Origin: Dipteris shenzhenensis
Taxonomy: Eukaryota; Polypodiophyta; Polypodiopsida; Gleicheniales
Assembly: GCA_047967505.1 (NCBI GenBank)
Contig: CM106541.1
Direction: 5' to 3' (one strand)
Length of the DNA: 64,000 nt
The translations under genes and the position numbers were made by a program. Every line of letters begins with the position of its first letter. Within the stretch, counting starts at the first letter, position 1. The notes beneath the pieces are model-generated. The model worked only from the letters and a program-made list of their open reading frames with translations. It did no database searches and was not told the DNA's origin. Below are positions 56,602 through 64,000 of this stretch, piece after piece.

Positions 56602-57419
56602 CCTCCCACTTAAAGGACAATGTGCCTTTAAGGGAGAACAATCAATGAGCATACTATCCAATGCCCATCAATACACGACAATACTCAAACCGCTGACTAG
56701 GTAGACTCTTCGTCAGCATATTTGCAGGGCTATCATCTGTATGAACCTTGACAAGCTCTATGCGCTTGTCCTCAAGTACCTCCCTGATGAAATGGTACCT
56801 GACCTCAATGTGTTTGGTCTTTGCATGAAAGACCGGATTCTGTGCTAGCTGAATAGCACTCATGGAATTACTATGTAATGTCGGTACACCTGTATGAATC
56901 CCCAAGTCTCCCACTAGCCGATCAAGCCATGTAGCCTCCTTGCAACCCTCTGTGGCTGCAACATACTCAACCTTTGTGGTAGTCAAAGCAACACACTTCT
57001 GTGCATGAGACATCCACGACACTGCACCACCTGCAAAGGTGAACACATAACCAGAAGTGGATCTCCTACTATCCACATGCCCTGCATAGTCTGAATCTGT
57101 GTACCCAAGTACACGCATGTCTCCTCTACCAAAGCAGATGCACATCTCCTTGGTACCCTTCATGTACCTCATGATGCACTTAACTATCTCCCAATGCCTC
57201 TTTCCTAGATTAGCCATATACCGGCTAACAACTCCCACTGCAAATGCAATGTTTGGACTAGTAGCTATCATAGCATACATAAGAATCCTAACTGCTGATG
57301 CATAAGGAACCTTGGCCATCATGGCCCTCTCCTCATCTGATTTGGGATTATCTGTATGACTCAGTTTCACATATGGAGGCAATGGAGTACTCACTTCCTT
57401 CCCCCCCTTCATATTGAAA
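56602..57419 (-). pseudogene. Ty1-copia family B 3' pol fragment, truncated at CACTA copy 2
   Basis: Minus frame 57412-56654 covers the end of RT (STPLPPYVKLSHTD), RNase H (YTDSDYAGHVDSRRSTSGY, KTKHIEVRYHFIREVLEDKR) and the pol C-terminus (SQRFEYCRVLMGIG). Unlike the copy at 28977 it keeps MSAIQLAQNPVFHAK and reads past HFIR. It stops in mid-RT at about 57419, exactly where CACTA segment copy 2 starts. Confidence 0.92.
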
Positions 57420-57981
57420 AAAGGTGTTCACTTTTTGTTGCAAGGTGATACTACAACAAGTGGGTCATTGCTATCATCCCAAAGTCGAGGCATGTTTAGC
57501 ATGAGTTGTACAAGAAACTCTGTAATGTAAAACATTGACTCTTACACTAGCTAGCATTCTGCCATGCTTCCCTCTAGTCTAGATTTTTGTCTTACATACC
57601 CTTACAACACCTTCATAAACCATTCCAAGAAAAACATCCATTGGCTATGCAAAGTGCCTACTTATGCCACTTCATCTACCAAGTGCATGAGAAAATGCAA
57701 TTGGATGTCCATGATACTCCGGATTCAACTACAAGAAGTCTCATTTGTGGAATGGATGATTTTTTTATCTCTTTTGATGATATCCACCTACATTTACATG
57801 TCGATAAGTAATGGAACTTGCTTTAGCAATGAGTATAAAAATTAGGCATGCATTTGTATAGCCTCTATAATACCTATGAATACACTGATCTTGTTGAGGG
57901 CTTCTGATGCATCTTTAGTACTACATCCCCACAAAGCAATTGGAAGTACATACTATAGAAACAATGTTGTGTCAGTCAAAT

Positions 57982-59811
57982 TCAACAAGAGTTTAAAAAT
58001 GGATCAAACTGAAGTGGAAGTAATGTTACCTGAGTCATTTTGTGCCAATCATGTGACTTTAGACCACTTAGTTTTTCAATGGAAGTAAATGCACCCTTTA
58101 AGTTATGCATGTACCTAGTTGGGGTTTTCATACCAGGATAACACTCTTCTCCCAGGTCTACTCTGCTTTTGTCAACACCCAGGGTGCCTTTGGTAAAATC
58201 ACCTTGTCGGCATGGTTTTCTCTTGGCCAAAAGGCTCTTTTTGGTTATATCACTTTCAAGTTAGCTCGTGCCTTTGGGGTGTCTTTGTCCCCAATCATAT
58301 GTTTCCACAAAATTTCAGACACATTTTTGAATATATGCACTGGGTCCAATAGATATATGACTTTTTGTTGTCTCTAATGAGGAAGAGTACAAAATATGGA
58401 AAGACGTTGCATGCCAGGTGGAGGTGTTTGCACTTTTGGATCATGCCAAAGTCGCTCCCAATCTCCGGATCTCATGACTGTTGGAATAGGAGCTAATTCA
58501 TATAAATTTTGTACCTAAGCAAGCATGCAATATAGGATAATCATGTATGGTCCACATCAAAATGCCTTTCACTGAAAAATGACATTGATCCAAAGGCTTT
58601 GAAATGTCATAAACATGCATGCCATTCTATAAAACTTGCAACTCATCCACACACATGTTTTTCACCTTGTGCTTGCTTGGCACAATGAGTGCCAACATCA
58701 AATGCCCCTCCTTTATGGTCATCCAAGGAGGAATATTGTATATTGTGACTACTACTGGCCATCTGGACCATGATGTGTACTGATGTCCAAAGTGATTAAC
58801 ACCATCCATAGCCATCCCAAGATGCAAATGATGAGGCTCAAGCCCAAACTCTGGCCACCTCTTCTCTATGTGTCTCCAAGCCTTTTCATCTCTAGGGATC
58901 CTCAATATTCCATCCGTTGAGTGGTTTTGCAAGAATGCCAATCCATAAGTCCATCCAACAATCCACAATAAAACAAGTGTGTGATGCATGTTAGGTTGGC
59001 GTGTGTCACAGTACCTTTCCTGAAATCTTTTCTCCTTGTGTGTCTTATCGATATCAAGATGTACCACATTGTGGATAGCTTGCAGAGTGCTCATATGTTC
59101 CTCTGTAAAGGATGCAATCATCAGGACATGCATGAATTGACTTGTAATCCTGGGGCGCCAACTCCCTTTAGTAAGAATACCTATGAATTTTTTGAGTATG
59201 AGATGGATTTAACAATATTCCATGAGTAAAAGTTAGTTAAATTAGCATGATTGTGTTCTACACTAAAAGAGCTTCAAATATGTCTTTACACCTTGAAATT
59301 TGGGTAACAAATGAAAAGCTTACTTGATTTTGAAAGGAGTTGGGTTTTTTAATTTTTTGTTTTAACCCCCCCTCATCCAAAAGCCCCCCCCCCCCCCCCC
59401 CCCTTGGTTCTCACATATTATGACAAATATTGGTTCTCACATATTATGAAAAATATGTACAAATCTTAAAAACTTTCATATATTTTAAAGTATAAACCTT
59501 ATGCTTTGTGGTGGGAAGAACTCGAGATTGTCATATTTTCCCCTTCCATATTTAAAACTTTTATAGGAAATCCATGCATATTATCTATGGAGCTTGGCCC
59601 CCCGTACCCTAGATTTTGGACAAGGGCAATAACATAATACATATTGAGTTGGCGCTCTAGGCTTATAATCCATTCCTAATGATGCCGGCATCTTCTTTGC
59701 ATCCTTTCTTGATTCGGGCATTGTATTTCCTTTTGGAAGTAAATTTCGGAGTAACCTAGACATTGACCCATTCAATGAATTTGAAGCAACGATTTGGAAG
59801 TTTTCATGCAT
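57982..59811 (-). pseudogene. CACTA tnp2-type transposase relic, copy 2
   Basis: Same blocks as copy 1: LLPKGNTMPES (59811-59581), LHLGMAMDGVNHFG and WPVVVTIYNIPPWM continuing without a break to IVPSKHKVKNMCVDELQVL (59133-58627), and KLSGLKSHDWH (58230-57982). The exon with CSRHSKDL and HRWFLP is removed by the 270-bp deletion at 58500. The in-frame TAG after DELQVL is shared with copy 1, so it predates the duplication. Confidence 0.85.
59384..59403 (+). repeat. Poly-C run, 20 nt
   Basis: Homologous to the C14 run at 8245. Confidence 0.95.
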
Positions 59812-61130
59812 GAAACTATAGTTTAGACTAAATCAAAACTCTTACCAAAGGAGGGACATAACGATAGTGCATGGCCATCCATAAGTTGCTTGTAAATTCA
59901 AGGTCAGAAGAATGGCCACAAGATGATAATGGCTTGCCCCCTCACACAACATCATGCTTGCTTCACATCACAGACTCTCCTCTTTAGGACTCATGTTATC
60001 CTCCCTATTGACTTCCACATCTTCATCTCTTTCATTTTGGATGAAGGAGCAAAAAATTAAGTGTTTATCATGTCTTGCATTATTTCGTCCTCATTTAGAG
60101 CATCCTCCTCTTAGCTACTTCTATTATATTGCTCTTCTGGCTCTCTGTCTTCCCTTAGAGTATTTTGATATCCTTGGATCAACATCGACTCATCACGAGG
60201 ATTATGCAATGCATGTGCTCCCAAACTTTTCGGAACAATTTCATCTCCTGCATGAAAAGAATTTAGTTAATTAACTCAAAAAAGTCACATGCAAGCACGA
60301 AAAGTTAGTACATGAAATGAATTTAATGAATTCACTCATAAAGAAGCTAAAATAAGACTTCTACCTCATCGTGCAACTGTATCTCTGGTAAGGGTTGGAA
60401 GAAACCATATCTCTTTGTGTGTGTTATTGATATGTTTGTAATCTCCTTATTGATATGTTGTATAATCTCACTATTTTTCCTTTGCGTCGTGCATAATCAC
60501 ACAAGACTCATTGATAAAGATTTGATCTACTAGTGTCATCATTGAACTGTGATGAGCTTGAAGACATCTACAAAGGTTACACATGATCATTAAAACACCA
60601 TATCCATACATGAGAAACAAACATGCCAAAAACTAAACCCATCTTGATTAATCATTGATCATGCCCTTTTGTGTCGATATTTCCATTAAAAAACCTTTTG
60701 AAATGTACTATCATCATCAAAAATTAATTCTGTAGACAAGACTTTGAGCACAGGATTTTATAATCCAAAAAAAAAAAACTCACATCATTTGATGCATAAA
60801 GCATAGCATTATGGCACTGCATTAGGATTAGTTTGGAACCAGAAGAGAGGATACATGTGCATAAACATGGAAATGTTCATTCTTGACCATGCAAATGGGA
60901 TCCTATGGCAATGATATTCTATATGGTCCTTAATCTATGTCATTTTAAGGGCCTTGCAAAGTATCATGGCCATCAGGCCCTATTTGCATGACTAGAAGAC
61001 CACTGAGGTGTCTTTTTAACTAGAAGAGAGGATGCATGGGCAAAAGCATGGAAATGTACATTCTTGACCATGTAAATGGGATCTGATGGATGGCCATAAT
61101 ATTTGGAAGGGACGCAATACGATTGAGTTT

Positions 61131-61252
<122 letters not shown>

Positions 61253-61555
61253 TGAATCACACCTAGTGCTATCAAGGACCATGGCATAGGTGATGATGCA
61301 GTAGAAGGCATCCTCTTTAGTAGGTGCCAATGATTTAGGGAGTCCCTATGATGTAGGGCTGATTGCTTTTAATGTAGGAGAGGTGCCTATGAATCTAGGC
61401 CGCCCTTTCTTTCACTCTATAAATGAGAGGCTTCTCTCTCACAATAAACAGAACACACTTTTGGATACTTCTTGTGTTCTCAACTTTCACCATGATGCAT
61501 CTCTTCTCCTAGGCCATTTTGTGCATGTCCTTGTTGCTGGTGGCCCTAGGCTTGA

Positions 61556-61793
61556 CGGGTCACTCATCATATGTAACCCTATCACGTGAGTTCAACAGAA
61601 GGATTTTTTTATTTCTAAAATTTACAGAAATAAATATACATAAGGGACTATTTAAAATAGTTTTGGGAAAATTTTACAGATTTGTATAGAAAAGGGGTAC
61701 ATTTTATTAATGAAATTTTTTACAGATAAGGGACTTTAAATATAGGCCTTGAACGCACGTGATATAGAGGGTTTATACATAGTGACCCCCCCG
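61556..61793. mobile_element. MITE-like short inverted-repeat element, copy B
   Basis: Present in CACTA copy 2 but absent from copy 1 (uninterrupted at about 10380-10392), so the insertion is directly shown. Ends: CGGGTCACT...ATGTAACCCTATCACGTG on the left. The reverse strand of the right end reads CGGGGGGGTCACT, then ATGTATAAACCCT and ATCACGTG. The 238-bp AT-rich interior has no coding frame. Flanks (AGGCTTGA / AGCCTGGT) look like a mutated 8-bp duplication; this is uncertain. Confidence 0.82.
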
Positions 61794-63599
61794 AGCCTGG
61801 TATACAAGCTTTACTTTGGCTTCAAAAGCCCTCTCATATTTGCTTCAGGGTGTTTGAATTAAGGTCTCCACTTTTCTGTATTCTTACACTATAGTTTTGG
61901 ATAGTTTTGGTAATTGGATGCTTGATGCAAGCTTGAAAGAGTGTTGAGGATAATTTACTATCAGTTAACTTTCAATTAGTTATGTTTATTCAAAATTCCT
62001 AGCTCTTGTTGCTCTTCTAATGCTTTATATGTGAAAGAAAAAGAAAAGAAGAAGAAAGAAGCACCTAGATATATCAATAGAAAAGTGACAAAGCTTGTGA
62101 AGAAAAAGCCCTATTATTATTATGTTGCAAAAAGACTAGGATTCTCTAATCTCATTTCTTGCAATATGCACTTGTATGGTTGAGATTTATAGCCATTTGT
62201 AAGAGAGAAGACACTGTCTAATCATAAGGTAAGACCCTCTCATGGCTACCTTTAAAATAGACATATTTAATGGCCAAGGCTTCCATACTTGGAAAATGAA
62301 TATTATGTGCATATAGAGTATGGTTTGGAAGTTAAGATCTTTAAAAAATGAGAAAAAGTGATGTAAATAGATAAATATGAAAGCATGTAGCTTAAAGAAA
62401 AATGAATATAGATTGATTGAGAAAATGGTACTGAGTAAGTGATAGTAAGCTTAATGACTTTGTGTGCACTTAATACAATTAATTTTGATGATGTTATGAT
62501 GAGTTGATAAACGTTACATTTTCCTCATAGAAAAAGTGTCATATAGGCAACATAACACTACTTCATTCAACATATTGAATATAAACACTCGCACTAGATC
62601 AACATATTGCTAGTACGTGCATCATATTGAATATAAACACTCTCACTAGATCAATATAAGATTAATACAATTTGTTTGGACCATTTTCTTATATGTTTGT
62701 GTCATTCTTTCCATGGTCCAATTCAAGTCACTTCCTCGTGACTTCATGTAAAACATTGGTAAACACCATTGCAGATTATTTGGGTAATATTTCCCCCTTA
62801 GGAGAAACATGTGGAATCTTTGAAAGATTTTGCATAAAAAAGGGGCCTTTTTAAAGAAATTTTAGAAGTGCTTTACTCATGACTAAAGAACTTTCTAAAA
62901 TGACCCAAAAAATCCATATTTCTCCAAACTCAAATAACAAAAAACTTCTAAGAAGTAACATGATTTTTAAAAGAAAATAGATTCAACATAATAATGAATC
63001 CTAAATGGAAAGGTAATTGTGCTATTATCGGATGTAAGCATCAAAGACTATAGTTTTAAAATCAAAGAAACCATTGAAAAGCGATCATTAATAAGTAACA
63101 AGAAAATGTCTTCTGATACATTTTCAAAATTGACTACTCTTCATGCCTTTCTAGAGCATCATTATCATTGGCTGCATTGGTTTCATCCCCAGATGAAGTG
63201 GAAGAACCATCTTCATCCGCATTATCAATACTAATAACATTCAAATAAATGCCAAATGTTAAGTTAAGCACTTTCAAAAGTTAAATGTGACATTCTTGAA
63301 GGAGTTGAAGCTCGAAATCGATGCAAGACATTGACTACAAGCTTGAAGGCAATGTCCAACATCAAGTCAAAGCTTCAACTCGATGTTTGATGTCATTAAG
63401 TCAAAGCTTCAACTCCATGTTTGAAATCTAGTTTAAGCTTTCACTCAATATCCAACATCTAATTCAAGATTTAACGCATTATCAAATGATACACTTCAAA
63501 GAAATTTAGATGCACTTATAATGACTTGGGGAACCAGTGCCTATAAGTAAATTTATCCTTTATCTCGATGTTTTGCATTGACACAACAAGTCACAGCAG

Positions 63600-64000
63600 T
63601 CACTATTTTAATCCTAACTTTTGATCCCAAACTTTGATTGATGATTTTTTTGATGTGTTGGAAATATTGAATTTCTATCTACAACTTTGTAGAAAAGGTC
63701 TAAATCTAAATCCATGATCTATTAGATTGAGATTTAATTTATGCAATCTAAGTCTCCTCTTTGAAAAAAAAACAACAGTCACTATTTTGATCATAATTTT
63801 TGATCCCAAATTCAGATTGAAATATTTTTTATGCGTTAGAAATATTGAATTGCTATCTAGAACTTTGTAGAAAAGGTCAAAATCTAAGTCCATGGTCTAT
63901 TAGGCTGAAATTTTGATTTGTCTCCTCTTTCGAGAAAAATGTAGCACTCACTATTTCAATCATAACTTTTGTCTTTGCCATCCCCCTCGCCATAACTTTT
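63600..64000. repeat. Array of about 190-bp units, copy 2 (partial)
   Basis: Same units as 23500-23900, including the AACTTTGTAGAAAAGGTC phrase at 63680 and 63862. Cut by the window end. Confidence 0.9.

Overview
This window is repeat-dominated nuclear DNA from a vascular plant with a large genome. Ty1-copia, Ty3-type, CACTA and other DNA-transposon relics, long microsatellites and minisatellites fill almost all of it, and plausible host genes are few and far apart. A Penelope-like reverse-transcriptase relic (48691-49738, minus) is rare in flowering plants and known from conifers and some other lineages. A gymnosperm or fern-type genome is therefore my best guess, held weakly.

Layout. 1-930: unassigned, with a C/T-rich 32-bp repeat. 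930-2600: a minisatellite whose halves face each other (foldback). 2212-4104: an LTR-like block that recurs at 51516-53706. There it carries a TATA box, and it is followed by a tRNA-Met-type primer binding site and a gag-like reading frame. 4105-5640: copia relic (minus). 6023-12007 and 23296-about 24400: first copy of a CACTA-derived segment with tnp2 exons (minus). The second copy is 57420-64000 and runs off the window. Copy 1 is split by an 11,288-bp insertion (12008-23295) with about 55-bp GAGG.../GCGAGC-rich terminal inverted repeats and an exact 9-bp target duplication. The uninterrupted copy 2 supplies the empty site. This looks like a giant non-autonomous Mutator-like element. It carries a 4.3-kb satellite of about 0.7-kb units, each containing nested palindromes and a variable (TACA)/(CA) microsatellite.

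24400-25708: a hairpin and a dyad-repeat satellite. 25709-28619: a young non-autonomous LTR retrotransposon, with LTRs differing at 4 visible positions and a perfect 12-nt PBS. 28625-31600: a copia relic (minus) whose integrase is fused to mid-RT by a large deletion. 32913-34380: Ty3-type relic (minus). 34786-35592: a single-exon protein with two tandem RING fingers. 38925-39189 and 61556-61793: a short inverted-repeat element family. 40238-41506: a three-exon gene of unknown function with phase-consistent splice sites. 42120-45200: Ty3-type relic with an in-place inversion of its RT core. 48691-49738: Penelope-like relic. 50848-51179: a MAPR/steroid-binding (cytochrome b5-like) gene with an apparent 1-nt frameshift. 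53754-54086: gag-like frame. 55522-57419: two copia 3' ends back to back, the second broken at the CACTA copy 2 junction.

The only host-gene candidates are the double-RING protein, the three-exon unknown and the MAPR gene. Most of the remaining assigned sequence records nested transposition, tandem amplification and small rearrangements. The two CACTA-segment copies act as an internal clock: shared sequence is ancestral, and insertions, deletions or microsatellite changes private to one copy are later. Basis: direct reading of the sequence plus family knowledge. No database search or alignment program was run, so identities and boundaries are by eye.
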